DNA of 33,406 bases from Oscillospiraceae bacterium (GTDB taxonomy: Bacteria > Bacillota > Clostridia > Oscillospirales > Oscillospiraceae). The stretch is taken from NCBI GenBank assembly GCA_020025615.1, contig JAHHRT010000007.1:1-33406 (forward strand). The letters are read 5' to 3'. A program made the translations under genes and the position numbers. The notes under the pieces were generated by a model that saw nothing but the letters and a program-made list of their open reading frames with translations, was not told where the DNA came from and did no database searches. This document shows, piece after piece, positions 1-7,907 of the stretch; position 1 is the stretch's first letter; each line of letters begins with the position of its first letter.

Positions 1-1
1 A

Positions 2-358
2 CCTGATTACAGCCCCCAAGGTGATGGCTTTTTTTACCAAGTTGATGGAGTTGGTCCAGATGAATATGGAAGGCTGATTTCGTCCATTCGTTTGGATATG
101 CTGGATGTGCTGGGTGACGATTTTATCGCCCAGCACATATCCCAGTGTATCGCTCAGGAGTCCAGGGAACGCCAGTACCGCCGTTATATTACAGACGCCT
201 TATACAGCATATCCCGCAGAAACGAGATTATGACGGTCAAGTGGAGCGACCTAGACAGAGGCTGGGAGAAGCCGGAGCCTGAGCAAGATTCCGAAAAGGT
301 CAAAGCCTATCTGCGGGCAAAACTAAACGGAGAGGAGGAAACGGATGAATCTATTTAA
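2..358 (+). CDS. Tail assembly chaperone, gpGT-like frameshift extension (partial)
   Basis: This frame is open from the window edge to TAA at 356-358 and overlaps the tape measure start by 14 bases. It is the -1 frame relative to the short gpG-like frame ending at 77. Ribosomes slipping at the T7 run would join the gpG-like N-terminus to about 107 more residues of this frame (from about position 35). The extension is hydrophilic, with acidic and basic patches, and ends in an acidic tail. In lambda and many siphoviruses gpG and gpGT bind the tape measure and guide tail tube polymerisation in the cytoplasm; they are absent from the virion. An independent start at the ATG at 92 is possible but has no convincing ribosome site. 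Role by synteny and frameshift geometry, not by sequence similarity. Confidence 0.65.
   Translation, partial: PDYSPQGDGFFYQVDGVGPDEYGRLISSIRLDMLDVLGDDFIAQHISQCIAQESRERQYRRYITDALYSISRRNEIMTVKWSDLDRGWEKPEPEQDSEKVKAYLRAKLNGEEETDESI
3..77 (+). CDS. Tail assembly chaperone, gpG-like, C-terminal end (partial)
   Basis: This frame is open from the window edge and stops with TGA at 75-77, giving the last 24 residues of a gene that starts upstream. It lies directly before the tape measure gene, where siphoviruses encode the tail assembly chaperones. It contains a run of seven T at 29-35 read as TTT TTT in this frame. The identity rests on position and on the frameshift arrangement, because too little protein is visible for family recognition. 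Confidence 0.6.
   Translation: MITAPKVMAFFTKLMELVQMNMEG
29..35 (+). promoter_or_regulatory. Programmed -1 frameshift slippery site T TTTTTT
   Basis: Seven consecutive T fit the X XXY YYZ heptamer, with the zero frame reading TTT TTT at 30-35. A slip of one base back moves from the gpG-like frame (stop at 75-77) to the long frame ending at 358. This is the usual way siphoviruses make a small amount of the longer tail chaperone. Confidence 0.65.
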
Positions 359-2354
359 ACTGAGCGCAACCCTTGGTCTGGACTCTTCCGAGTACGAAAA
401 GGCGCTCGGAGACTCTTCTAAAAAGGGGCAAACTTTCGCATCTTCTGCATCCCGAAATTTTGCTGCAGTTAAGTCGGCAATTCATAGTTTAGCGCACCCT
501 CTTTCTACGCTGTCCAGCCATATGTCCGATTTGGGCCTAAAGAGTAAGACTTCTGCGACACAGCACAAGGTTCTTTCTGACGAACTTAAAGCAGCAAAAG
601 CAAAGGTCAAATCTCTGTCTGAGGAATATGTAAAGTCTGCAAACGAAACGGGAACCACCAGCAAAGAAACCCGTAAATTGCGGACTGAGCTGGACGAAGC
701 TCAGAAAAGCGTTAAAGACCTGCAAGGGGAGCTTAAAAATTACCCCGGAGCGCTTGATAAAGCTAAAGGGGCTATGTCCAGCTTCGGGTCTGCTTTAGGG
801 AAAATCGGAAAGGCCGGTGTGCGCAGCTTCGGTGCCCTGGTGAAGGGCATCGGAACCGCTGTCACGGCTGCATCCGGCGCAGTAACTGCCCTTGGCGCAA
901 TCGGCTTAAAATACAACTCCCAAATGGAAACCTACACGACCAATTTCAAGGTCATGCTGGGTAGCCAAGAGGCCGCTGTAAAGAAGGTCGAAGAGCTGAA
1001 AGCCTTTGCTGCTAAGACCCCCTTCGGCATGGAAGACCTTTCAAAGGCCACCCAAACCCTGCTGGCCTTTAACGTAGCCAACGAGGACACCAACGGCGTG
1101 CTGAAGCAGCTGGGCGACATATCCCTGGGCAATTCCCAAAAACTGGAGACCCTGACCAGGGCCTACGGCAAGATGAACGCAGCACAAAAGGTTTCACTGG
1201 AAGATATCAACATGATGATTGATTCCGGCTACAACCCGCTGCTGCAGATCCAGGAGCAGACCGGCGAAAGCATGACAGAGCTTTACGCCCGAATTTCCGA
1301 CGGAAAGGTTTCCTTTGAAGAGATTCAAGGCGCGATAGCTGCCGCTACTAGCGAGGGCGGGCAGTTTTACAACGGCATGGCGGAAGCCAGCACAACCACA
1401 GCCGGTCTGATATCCACCCTTAAGGACAACGCTCAGGCTCTTGTGGGCGAGGTTTTTCTGCCCATATCTGAGGGCATGGCGCAAAAGGTGCTTCCCGGGG
1501 CAATTGGTGCCATCGACAAGCTTACAAAAGCCTTTAAATCTAACGGAATCACTGGCATGATCGATGCCGCATCTGAGATCATAACCAACGCACTGACCAC
1601 ATTTACGCAACGGTTGCCCGAATTTGTACAGATGGCATTCGACATAGTACACAAACTCGCATCCGGAATCCGTGACAACCTGCCTCAGATCACCGATGCA
1701 GCTATCACAACTCTTGTCACTTTTGCAGCGGGGATTGCAGACATGATTCCCGGGCTTATTGATACGGCTTTCCAGGTTGTGGAGCGGCTCGGAAATTATC
1801 TGGCAGACAATGCATCGGAGATTGTGGATGCAGCTGTTGACCTTTTTACAGCGTTTATCGACAAGTTTGTTGAGTGGCTGCCTAAATTGATTCCGCTGGC
1901 TTTTAAGATCGTGACAAAGCTCGGAGCGGCGCTGGTAAAGAGCATTCCGGAGCTACTAAAATCTGTCATCAAGCTTGGCGGGGCTATCGTGGACGGCATC
2001 AAAACCGGCATTTCTGAGGCCTGGGAGGGGCTGAAAAGCTGGTTTAACGGTATTTGGGACAGTCTGTTTGGCGGGCGAAACGTAAACGTAAACGTGAACG
2101 AAAGCCACACCACGAGCGGAAAAGCCCACGCCGGCGGACTGGCGTATGTCCCGTATAACAGCTACGCTGCAGAGCTGCACCGTGGCGAGGCAGTGCTGAC
2201 AGCCCGACAGGCGGAAGACTGGCGGCGTGGTAAAAGTAATCAGGCCGGGAAAACTACCATCATCCAGAACATCTACAGCGAGGCTAAAACAGCTGCAGAT
2301 CTGATGGAGGAGGCTCGGTATCAACAGGAAAGGGTGGTGCTTACAGGTGTATAG
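345..2354 (+). CDS. Tail tape measure protein
   Basis: The tape measure sets tail length and is threaded through the tail tube, probably leaving it during DNA ejection. Residues about 60-125 are charged and coiled-coil-like. About 185-390 match the tape measure N-terminal domain (motifs KTPFGMEDLSKATQTLLAFN and KVSLEDINMMIDSGYNPL). About 400-590 form long amphipathic and hydrophobic helices. The C-terminus carries the Gly/Ala-rich AHAGGLAYVPYNSYAAELHR and RGEAVLTARQAE motifs common at the end of tape measures. At 669 residues it is short; the usual ratio of about 0.15 nm per residue predicts a tail near 100 nm. ATG at 345 follows GGAGAGGAGGAAACGG. It overlaps the chaperone stop upstream and the distal tail start downstream, so translation is coupled. 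Confidence 0.93.
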   Translation: MNLFKLSATLGLDSSEYEKALGDSSKKGQTFASSASRNFAAVKSAIHSLAHPLSTLSSHMSDLGLKSKTSATQHKVLSDELKAAKAKVKSLSEEYVKSANETGTTSKETRKLRTELDEAQKSVKDLQGELKNYPGALDKAKGAMSSFGSALGKIGKAGVRSFGALVKGIGTAVTAASGAVTALGAIGLKYNSQMETYTTNFKVMLGSQEAAVKKVEELKAFAAKTPFGMEDLSKATQTLLAFNVANEDTNGVLKQLGDISLGNSQKLETLTRAYGKMNAAQKVSLEDINMMIDSGYNPLLQIQEQTGESMTELYARISDGKVSFEEIQGAIAAATSEGGQFYNGMAEASTTTAGLISTLKDNAQALVGEVFLPISEGMAQKVLPGAIGAIDKLTKAFKSNGITGMIDAASEIITNALTTFTQRLPEFVQMAFDIVHKLASGIRDNLPQITDAAITTLVTFAAGIADMIPGLIDTAFQVVERLGNYLADNASEIVDAAVDLFTAFIDKFVEWLPKLIPLAFKIVTKLGAALVKSIPELLKSVIKLGGAIVDGIKTGISEAWEGLKSWFNGIWDSLFGGRNVNVNVNESHTTSGKAHAGGLAYVPYNSYAAELHRGEAVLTARQAEDWRRGKSNQAGKTTIIQNIYSEAKTAADLMEEARYQQERVVLTGV

Positions 2355-3195
2355 CGCTATATTTGAATCCGACAGCGGCCAGAAATACGTTTTCGGCGTT
2401 GATGGCCAGACTGTTTTTGATCTTGACGTGGGGCAGTCCGTACCAGTAAACCTCGGAACTTCTCAGGGGTTCTCCCAGATTGGTGAATCCGTCAATACCA
2501 GATCTGTCAGGGGCCGAACTATCGAAGTAAAAGGCGCAGTTTATGGCGATATTCCCTCAAAAAAGCGGGCTATGCGTGACATTATTACGCCTTTTGCTTC
2601 TGGCAGACTGGTTTTCAACGACCAGTATTATATCCGGGTTGTCGTAAAGGACCCCCCCTCTTTTAACCCTGGAAAAAGCAACGGAAAATTCATGTTGCGT
2701 TTTTTCGCCCCGTACCCTTTCTTCTCGTATTTGCAGGAGGAAAACCAGTACATCGGCGTGGTGATTCCGGCATTCCGGTTTCCCGTGAATTATTCAAAGC
2801 CTCATACTTTTGGTAAGCGTTCCGCTGACCGATACCGGAATGTGTATAACGGCGGCAACGTCCCGGTGCCGTTCCAGGCGCATCTGTCATGCAACGGCAC
2901 CAGCACCAATCCCAGGCTTACCAACATGAAATCCCTCAAGGTTCTCAAGCTCAACGGGACCATGTCTGCCGGTGATGTGATCGACATTTATCGAGATAAA
3001 AACGGCGCTCTGCGGGTGGAGCTTACCAAAAGCGGTAAAACATCCGATATCATGTCCTGGGTGGACGACGATTCCGATTTATTTGAGCTGGAAGTTGGCG
3101 ACAATCTGATTTCTGCGCTGGACGACGAGGACGGCGCAAGCCTGACTGTCAGATTTACGTTTTCTCCGGCGGTGGGGGCTGTGTATGAAACTTAA
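2347..3195 (+). CDS. Distal tail protein (Dit-like)
   Basis: 282 residues. Encoded directly after the tape measure and before the tail-associated protein, the normal place for Dit, the ring that caps the tail tube and anchors the baseplate. The N-terminal half fits the siphovirus tail component family: beta-rich, with RTIEVKGAVYGD around residue 60, a region describing the residues after IITPFASGRLVFNDQYYIRV, and FMLRFFAPYPFFSY near 120. The C-terminal half is a beta-sandwich-like region (VPVPFQAHLSCNG onward). The start is GTG at 2347, inside the tape measure end, with AGGAAAGGGTGG upstream. It overlaps the next gene by 11 bases. Confident by synteny plus family character. Confidence 0.85.
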   Translation: MYSAIFESDSGQKYVFGVDGQTVFDLDVGQSVPVNLGTSQGFSQIGESVNTRSVRGRTIEVKGAVYGDIPSKKRAMRDIITPFASGRLVFNDQYYIRVVVKDPPSFNPGKSNGKFMLRFFAPYPFFSYLQEENQYIGVVIPAFRFPVNYSKPHTFGKRSADRYRNVYNGGNVPVPFQAHLSCNGTSTNPRLTNMKSLKVLKLNGTMSAGDVIDIYRDKNGALRVELTKSGKTSDIMSWVDDDSDLFELEVGDNLISALDDEDGASLTVRFTFSPAVGAVYET

Positions 3196-4165
3196 TGCAT
3201 ATGACAGAAATCTGGAAAGGATTTCCACCATCGGGGATCAGTTTATTTCCTGTCTCTGGTCTGAGGGATACAACACTGTCCAGCCTTTTACACTGGAACT
3301 TGAAGCCACCGACGAGTATAAAGAAAAGATCAAGCCTGATATTTATATCGGGCGATCTGACCGGAAAACGCTCATGGTTGTAAAAACAGTACAGATCAAA
3401 GGCGGTAAAATCGTTGCCAGCGGAAAACAGGCAGCAGCCTGCCTCGATGATGTGTCGTTTATTGGCACAATCCCCGCCGGATCGGTCGTTGACAGCACCG
3501 TAAAAATCGAGTACAATAAAAGCACAAAATTCCCGCTTTTTGAGTTTGCGGCAAGCAATCTGCCGGATCGGTATCAGCACGATATCAGCCACAAATCATT
3601 TCAGCAGCTGCTGGAGCTTATGTGCCAAGACACCGACATGGGCTTTCGCACAGTACGTAACGGTAAAATGGCGGAAATCCAATTTTACAAGCCCGAAGAA
3701 AACCCGAATCTCCGTTTTTCTGAACTTTTTGGAAACCTTTCGATTGACCGGCTGCTTTTGTCTACCGAAAAGTTGAAAAACTATGCAATCGTGCTGGGAG
3801 CAGGCGAAGGTCCAAACAGAATCCGGGTCGATGTTGACCTGACTGCTGGGCATCAGCGGCGGGATCTGATAGTAGATGCCAGAAGCCTCACCCGGGACGA
3901 CGCAGAAACAGAAGAATCATACCGCAAGAGGTTGAAGTCCTACGGAGCAGAAAAGCTCCTCGATCATCGCCGGACATGGGAATGTCTGTTTACCCCCCTT
4001 GCAGATGATTTCGGCATCCGGTACGATCTTGGCGACGTTCTGACCGTGCTGCTGCCAGGGTACGGGCTCAAGATCAAGGCCAGGGTTTCCCGCTTTACAC
4101 AAAAAGAGCAGGGCAATAAAATCTCCACATCTATTGAGGTGGGGGATATTACAATAATGAGGTGA
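3185..4165 (+). CDS. Tail protein, siphovirus ReqiPepy6 gp37-like family
   Basis: 326 residues. The N-terminus (LNAYDRNLERISTIGDQF, LWSEGYNTVQPFTLELEA) and the middle (IKGGKIVASGKQAAACLDD) are typical of the gp37-like tail-associated family that follows Dit in many Gram-positive phages. These proteins form the hub under the tail tube and correspond in place to Tal or the N-terminal part of the tail endopeptidase. No peptidase domain is attached, so it is a short hub without the long tip found in some phages. The C-terminal part (RYDLGDVLTVLLPGYGLKIKARVSRF) is a beta-barrel-like segment usual for this family. The start ATG at 3185 lies inside the Dit gene (ATG within GTGTATGAAACTT). Confidence 0.82.
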   Translation: MKLNAYDRNLERISTIGDQFISCLWSEGYNTVQPFTLELEATDEYKEKIKPDIYIGRSDRKTLMVVKTVQIKGGKIVASGKQAAACLDDVSFIGTIPAGSVVDSTVKIEYNKSTKFPLFEFAASNLPDRYQHDISHKSFQQLLELMCQDTDMGFRTVRNGKMAEIQFYKPEENPNLRFSELFGNLSIDRLLLSTEKLKNYAIVLGAGEGPNRIRVDVDLTAGHQRRDLIVDARSLTRDDAETEESYRKRLKSYGAEKLLDHRRTWECLFTPLADDFGIRYDLGDVLTVLLPGYGLKIKARVSRFTQKEQGNKISTSIEVGDITIMR

Positions 4166-4169
4166 TTAT

Positions 4170-5444
4170 ATGGTAACATACCCGATGGATAATTATTACC
4201 GGGATTACAACGCAGAAGATGCAGAGCTTTACAACTGCCCTCGGTCCAGCGGCATCTGGACCGAGGAAGATTTTCCGTACACTGTTACCGGAACAGATTC
4301 AAAAATCTATATCGGCCCTGGTTTGGGCTGGATTAGAAATGGAAAGTTCCGTGGAAAAGTGGTTGCGGAAAAATACGGAGATTCTTATAACCTCAGTGTC
4401 CCTGACCAGCATTTCCCCCGTATAGATGCGGTTGTGATTCAGTTTGACGCAAACGCCGTCAATACAGAAATTGTTATCAAATCCGGCGTTGCAAAGTCCG
4501 ATCCAGAGCCCCCTGCCATTGTGCGCACGGAAGCCGTTTACGAGCTACATCTGTACCACATCTACCGAAAGCCCGGTAACCCCATCGTAAAAGCTGCGGA
4601 TATCACTGACAAGCGGCTGGATCCCGAGTTTTGCGGCCTGATGGCAGATGCTGTAACTCAGATTGACACCTCGGCCATCAATCAGCAGGTGCAGGATTTT
4701 ATCGCTCAGCTTCGGGCGGAAATCGCAGCCGTTAAAAATGATTCTGCCTATATGATGCGAGACGGCAGCACTGCCATGACCGGCCCGCTGGATTTGGGCG
4801 GCAACATTATCACGTCCACCCGAATTCCGGAGATCATTCCAGTAAACGACACACTTGAGAATGCGGTCCGGGATTTTGTTGTGCATAAAATGCCCTCCGT
4901 TTCCGGGGACCAGGCCGCAGTGGCAGAGGCAGTCATACAGGGAGAAGAGCTTACATTCGCTGGTAAGCCTCAGAGGTTCTGCGCAAAAATCTACAAATAC
5001 GCAAAGCCTGGGGACGTATTCCCCGTTGCCGTGGTTGATGCCGTTTCGGCGGACCTTGCCACACACGTCAGGATGTCTATTATCGGAAACATCCCGATGG
5101 ACTGGCGGTATGTAAACCCGCCTTTCGAGGCCAATGTCGAGTATCTCACTACTGACCGGTACGATGGCATGATTGTTTGTTGCAAGGCCGTTCCCCTGGG
5201 CAAGATCCCGTATAACACCACTGCCAGCATTCCGCATAAGATTTTCGGTGTCGAAAATGTACTGCGCTGCGTTGCATTTATGAGTAGTGGGGAGCCCGTG
5301 CCCTATTTCCGCGGAGACGAATCGGTGGAGGTCTGCGCCGATAAAACTGAGATCAGAATCCGAACAAAGGGCTTTAAATCCCAGCCTACACAGACCGCCG
5401 TAGCCCGAATCTGGTACACAAGCCGTTCTGAGAGGGAGGATTAA
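4170..5444 (+). CDS. Baseplate or tail fibre protein, candidate receptor-binding protein
   Basis: 424 residues. ATG at 4170 follows GAGGTGAT four bases after the previous stop. Residues about 1-150 resemble the N-terminal domain of baseplate-attached fibres (MVTYPMDNYYRDYNAEDAEL, then PRIDAVVIQFDANAVNTEI). Residues about 165-190 are a helical linker (INQQVQDFIAQLRAEIAAVK). About 195-212 hold DGSTAMTGPLDLGGN, a motif common in tail fibre shafts. The C-terminal half (about 225-424) is beta-rich and not recognised; by position it would be the receptor-binding part. It sits between the tail hub and the endolysin, the usual receptor-binding position. No chaperone or intramolecular cleavage motif was noticed. 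Function is inferred from order and the shaft motif. Confidence 0.65.
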   Translation: MVTYPMDNYYRDYNAEDAELYNCPRSSGIWTEEDFPYTVTGTDSKIYIGPGLGWIRNGKFRGKVVAEKYGDSYNLSVPDQHFPRIDAVVIQFDANAVNTEIVIKSGVAKSDPEPPAIVRTEAVYELHLYHIYRKPGNPIVKAADITDKRLDPEFCGLMADAVTQIDTSAINQQVQDFIAQLRAEIAAVKNDSAYMMRDGSTAMTGPLDLGGNIITSTRIPEIIPVNDTLENAVRDFVVHKMPSVSGDQAAVAEAVIQGEELTFAGKPQRFCAKIYKYAKPGDVFPVAVVDAVSADLATHVRMSIIGNIPMDWRYVNPPFEANVEYLTTDRYDGMIVCCKAVPLGKIPYNTTASIPHKIFGVENVLRCVAFMSSGEPVPYFRGDESVEVCADKTEIRIRTKGFKSQPTQTAVARIWYTSRSERED

Positions 5445-5445
5445 A

Positions 5446-6366
5446 ATGAGTAATTCTAAACTTGTACAGTACACCCGGTTTGTTCCTGCCTGCAGTAAAA
5501 TGCATAATAAGAAAAACATTAAAATTACCCCCCACCACATGGCTGGGGATCTGAGCCTGGAAACCTGCGGCAAAGTTCTTATCGACTCAAATTGCAGCAC
5601 AAACTATGCCATTGATTCGGAGGGTCGAATCGGCCTCTATGTGGACGAGGGAGACCGCAGCTGGGCCTCCGACAACAAAAAAAACGATGGGCAGGCTGTT
5701 ACAATTGAGGTTGCCAATGACGAGCTTGGCGGCGACTGGCACGTTTCAGACCAGGCCCTTAACGCCCTGGTTGACCTCTGCGTTGATATCTGCATCCGCA
5801 ACGGCATCGACGAGCTGGTTTATACCGGCGATAAGTCCGGAAACCTCACCCGCCATAACATGTTTACAGCTACCAGCTGCCCCGGTCCCTATCTGCAGTC
5901 TAAATTCCCGTGGATTGCTGAGCAGGTCAACCAGCGGCTCAACATCAAGAGCAGCTATAGCAAGGATCTGATCGGCGATTACAAGGTGCAGGCTGTCGGT
6001 GGCCTGAATCTGCGGGCAGGAGCCTCCACCAACAACTCCGTTATCGAGACCCTGGACAATGGTTCGACTGTGTGGTTTGACGGCTACCACATCGGCAGCT
6101 GGTACCACGTAAAAACCAGATCCGGAAAAACCGGATACTGCGTAAAAGATTACCTCAAAAAGGAGCCTGATAAAATGAGCGAGCATTTTTCTGATGTTCC
6201 CAAGAAAGCCTGGTACGCCAAGTCTGTTGATTACTGCAAGGAAAACGGTCTCATGAGCGGCGTGGGCGGCGGCAAGTTTGCCCCGAACCGGCCCATGACA
6301 AGAGCGGAGGCGGCTGCGGTTTTTGCCAAGCTGCACAGCATGATTGAGGAGGGGAAAAACAAGTGA
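5446..6366 (+). CDS. Endolysin: N-acetylmuramoyl-L-alanine amidase with SH3 and SLH domains
   Basis: 306 residues. Residues about 24-165 are an Amidase_2 (PGRP-type zinc amidase) domain: His30/His31 in TPHHMAG, Glu88 in VTIEVAND, His137 in RHNMF and Cys145 in TSCPGPYL supply zinc ligands and catalytic residues. It would cut between MurNAc and L-Ala in peptidoglycan. Residues about 178-236 are a bacterial SH3 wall-binding domain (GGLNLRAGAS, GYCVKDYL). Residues about 247-297 are one S-layer homology domain (HFSDVPKKAWYAKSVDYCKE, FAPNRPMTRAEAAAVFAKL), which usually binds pyruvylated secondary wall polymer. No signal peptide, so export depends on the holin encoded next. ATG at 5446 follows AGAGGGAGGA. 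The single SLH repeat is unusual because hosts mostly use three. Confidence 0.93.
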   Translation: MSNSKLVQYTRFVPACSKMHNKKNIKITPHHMAGDLSLETCGKVLIDSNCSTNYAIDSEGRIGLYVDEGDRSWASDNKKNDGQAVTIEVANDELGGDWHVSDQALNALVDLCVDICIRNGIDELVYTGDKSGNLTRHNMFTATSCPGPYLQSKFPWIAEQVNQRLNIKSSYSKDLIGDYKVQAVGGLNLRAGASTNNSVIETLDNGSTVWFDGYHIGSWYHVKTRSGKTGYCVKDYLKKEPDKMSEHFSDVPKKAWYAKSVDYCKENGLMSGVGGGKFAPNRPMTRAEAAAVFAKLHSMIEEGKNK

Positions 6367-6548
6367 AAAATACTATGACGAATCTTCTGAAGATTAAAAG
6401 CATCGTCACGCTGCTGGTTCTCGCCGTTTTCGTGGTGCTCTCCATCCGTGGTAGCATCTCCCCGGATAACGTTATGATTATCGTATCCGCTGTGGTGTCG
6501 TTTTACTTCGGCACCCAGCACGAGAAGAAAAACGGCGGTGATGTGTAA
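6363..6548 (+). CDS. Holin, small two-helix membrane protein
   Basis: 61 residues from GTG at 6363, which overlaps the endolysin stop (GTGA). An ATG at 6375 is an alternative start. Two hydrophobic helices are visible, about residues 13-29 (IVTLLVLAVFVVLSI) and 37-51 (VMIIVSAVVSFYFG), joined by a short RGSISPD turn and followed by a charged tail (QHEKKNGGD). This is the pattern of small phage holins that let the endolysin reach the wall. Assigned from topology and position beside the lysin. Confidence 0.75.
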   Translation: MKNTMTNLLKIKSIVTLLVLAVFVVLSIRGSISPDNVMIIVSAVVSFYFGTQHEKKNGGDV

Positions 6549-6776
6549 GTGATCGAAGAGAAAGACTTATCCTTTATCACAAAGATTCTCGATAACCGAT
6601 ACCGCAAGGTCGAGGAATGCGACAAAATTGCCGCGAAGTCGGATGAAAGGCAGGGCATAGTGGAGGTCACTGTTGCAAAGCTGAGCACTAAACTCGACAT
6701 TCTGATTTCCATTCTGGCCACCATTGCCGTGCCCATTGCTGGCGTCTGTGTAAAATATTTGTTTGGAGGTAAATAA
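6549..6776 (+). CDS. XhlA-like hemolysin/holin accessory protein
   Basis: 75 residues. GTG start at 6549, directly after the holin stop, with GGCGGTGATG upstream. Residues about 10-48 form a charged amphipathic helix (ITKILDNRYRKVEECDKIAA) and about 50-70 a single C-terminal transmembrane helix (ILISILATIAVPIAGVCVKY), ending LFGGK. This N-terminal coiled coil plus C-terminal anchor is the plan of the XhlA family, which acts with a holin in Bacillus PBSX lysis. Family assignment is by architecture and position. Confidence 0.6.
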   Translation: MIEEKDLSFITKILDNRYRKVEECDKIAAKSDERQGIVEVTVAKLSTKLDILISILATIAVPIAGVCVKYLFGGK

Positions 6777-6777
6777 T

Positions 6778-7056
6778 ATGGCAGACTGCAATAGCTGTAA
6801 AGCCGCCAGAGAACCCGAGAGTGTCCCGTATCTTGTCCATGAATCTGCAATGGCAAGGGCAGAACGGGCCGCAAAGCGCCTCTGGGTGGTCATCATCCTG
6901 CTGATCGTGCTCCTGGTCGGTTCAAACTGCGCTTGGATCTACTACGAAAGCCAGTTTGAAACGGTGACGACTACCGAAATCGACGCAGAACAGGACGGCA
7001 ACGGTACCAATATTGTGAGTGGTGGTGATATTTATGGGGCAGAAGGTTCGCATTAA
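6778..7056 (+). CDS. Small single-pass membrane protein of unknown function
   Basis: 92 residues. ATG at 6778 is chosen because TTTGGAGGTAAATA lies just upstream; a TTG at 6763 would sit before that ribosome site. A CNSC pair occurs at residues 4-7. A transmembrane helix spans about 36-54 (LWVVIILLIVLLVGSNCAWI), preceded by a basic stretch, so the N-terminus should be cytoplasmic. The acidic, Thr/Gly-rich C-terminal part (ETVTTTEIDAEQDGNGTNIV) would then be outside. It belongs to the lysis cassette by position and could be an antiholin or lysis accessory, but nothing in the sequence proves that. Confidence 0.7.
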   Translation: MADCNSCKAAREPESVPYLVHESAMARAERAAKRLWVVIILLIVLLVGSNCAWIYYESQFETVTTTEIDAEQDGNGTNIVSGGDIYGAEGSH

Positions 7057-7162
7057 AACTACCACCAGGCGGACTCGCAAAATCGGCCCCGGCGAAATGC
7101 AGTGCAACATCTGCCACGGCACCGGAAAAGTCAAACGCCCGAAGCGAAAGAAAAGGGGGTGA
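7034..7162 (+). CDS. Very small basic protein with a CxxC zinc-knuckle-like motif
   Basis: 42 residues, overlapping the previous gene by 23 bases. ATG at 7034 follows GGTGGTGATATTT. The protein is strongly basic (RIKTTTRRTRK at the start, KVKRPKRKKRG at the end) and holds CNICHGTGKV, which looks like one half of a DnaJ-type CxxCxGxG zinc finger. With a single pair of cysteines it would need to dimerise or use His28 to bind zinc. Basic ends suggest nucleic acid binding. Role unknown. Support is the ribosome site, tight packing and composition. Confidence 0.5.
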   Translation: MGQKVRIKTTTRRTRKIGPGEMQCNICHGTGKVKRPKRKKRG

Positions 7163-7166
7163 TCCA

Positions 7167-7391
7167 GTGGAAAAAGCGAATCACTCCATTCCCGACAATG
7201 CCAAGAACTCTGATGTGCTCTACCTGATCGATGAATATGTGCGGCTGGAACGTGACCGAAAAATTCTAATTGACCACTGGTTTGCCGGTTTGTCATTTGA
7301 AAGACTCGCCTCGAAATACGATATTTCCCTGACAGCCGTGAAAAAGATTGTGTACACCATCGGAGACAAAATCCTGCTGAAACTCAACTGA
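7167..7391 (+). CDS. Small helix-turn-helix protein, sigma region 4-like
   Basis: 74 residues from GTG at 7167, four bases after the previous stop, with AAAAGGGGGTGATCC upstream. Residues about 43-70 (GLSFERLASKYDISLTAVKK) form a helix-turn-helix of the kind found in sigma factor region 4 and small phage regulators. Residues about 18-38 are a charged helix (LIDEYVRLERDRKILIDHWF). It has no region 2, so it cannot be a full sigma factor. It is the last gene before a strong terminator and could control late or lysis transcription. Function is inferred. Confidence 0.6.
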   Translation: MEKANHSIPDNAKNSDVLYLIDEYVRLERDRKILIDHWFAGLSFERLASKYDISLTAVKKIVYTIGDKILLKLN

Positions 7392-7401
7392 AAAAGCCCT
7401 A

Positions 7402-7440
7402 AAAGGGACCTGTAGATTTCTTTCTACAGGTCCCTTTTTT
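7402..7440 (+). terminator. Intrinsic terminator after the lysis cassette
   Basis: A perfect 15-bp stem (7402-7416 with 7423-7437, core GGGACCTGTAGA) with a 6-base loop is followed by a T run to 7440. It lies 10 bases after the stop of the last lysis-cassette gene. Confidence 0.92.
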
Positions 7441-7475
7441 GTTTATCATATAGGCAAAGAAAGGCGGTGGTTTTA

Positions 7476-7907
7476 ATGTTTGGAGGACAGTACTCCGGTA
7501 TGCCAAATCAGACCGGTCAGGTTTATCCAGGCGGTTACATGGACCCCTACAGCGCACGTCTGGCGGCTCTTCAGCAGCCGCAAATGCAAGCTCCTCAGAA
7601 TTACGATATTATTCAGGTTCACGGCGAACCTGGTGCCAGAGCGTTCAGGATGGCTCCTAACAGCCGTTGCCTTTTGCTGGATGATACGGCACCCATTGTG
7701 TGGCTGGCCCAAACAGACGGCGCAGGATACCCCACGCTGACACCGTACAGCATTACACCGTATCAGCAGGCACAGCCTGTACAGGCTAATTCCGACATTG
7801 AAAACAGATTGTCCAGATTGGAGGCGGTCATTTATGGCAAACCCGATGCTTCAGCAACTCAGCAAGCAGCCCAGCAGCCCGCAGGCGGCACCACAGCGGC
7901 CGAATAA
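7476..7907 (+). CDS. Gln/Pro-rich protein of unknown function, post-lysis module
   Basis: 143 residues. ATG at 7476 is preferred over GTG at 7467 because AAGGCGGTGG precedes it at the right distance. Residues about 1-40 are Gly/Gln/Pro-rich and low complexity (QVYPGGYMDPYSARLAALQQ). About 45-100 form a compact, probably beta-rich domain (NYDIIQVHGEPGARAFRMAP, CLLLDDTAPIVWLAQTDGAG). About 108-122 could be a short coiled coil (IENRLSRLEAVIYG). The tail is Ala/Gln-rich. I know similar proteins only as uncharacterised ORFs of Clostridia phages. First gene of a five-gene group lying between terminators. Confidence 0.75.
   Translation: MFGGQYSGMPNQTGQVYPGGYMDPYSARLAALQQPQMQAPQNYDIIQVHGEPGARAFRMAPNSRCLLLDDTAPIVWLAQTDGAGYPTLTPYSITPYQQAQPVQANSDIENRLSRLEAVIYGKPDASATQQAAQQPAGGTTAAE

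Noticed and set aside
4545..5600. 351-residue minus-strand frame opposite the fibre and endolysin genes
   Set aside because: The plus-strand genes there have ribosome sites and recognised domains; this frame crosses the boundary of both.
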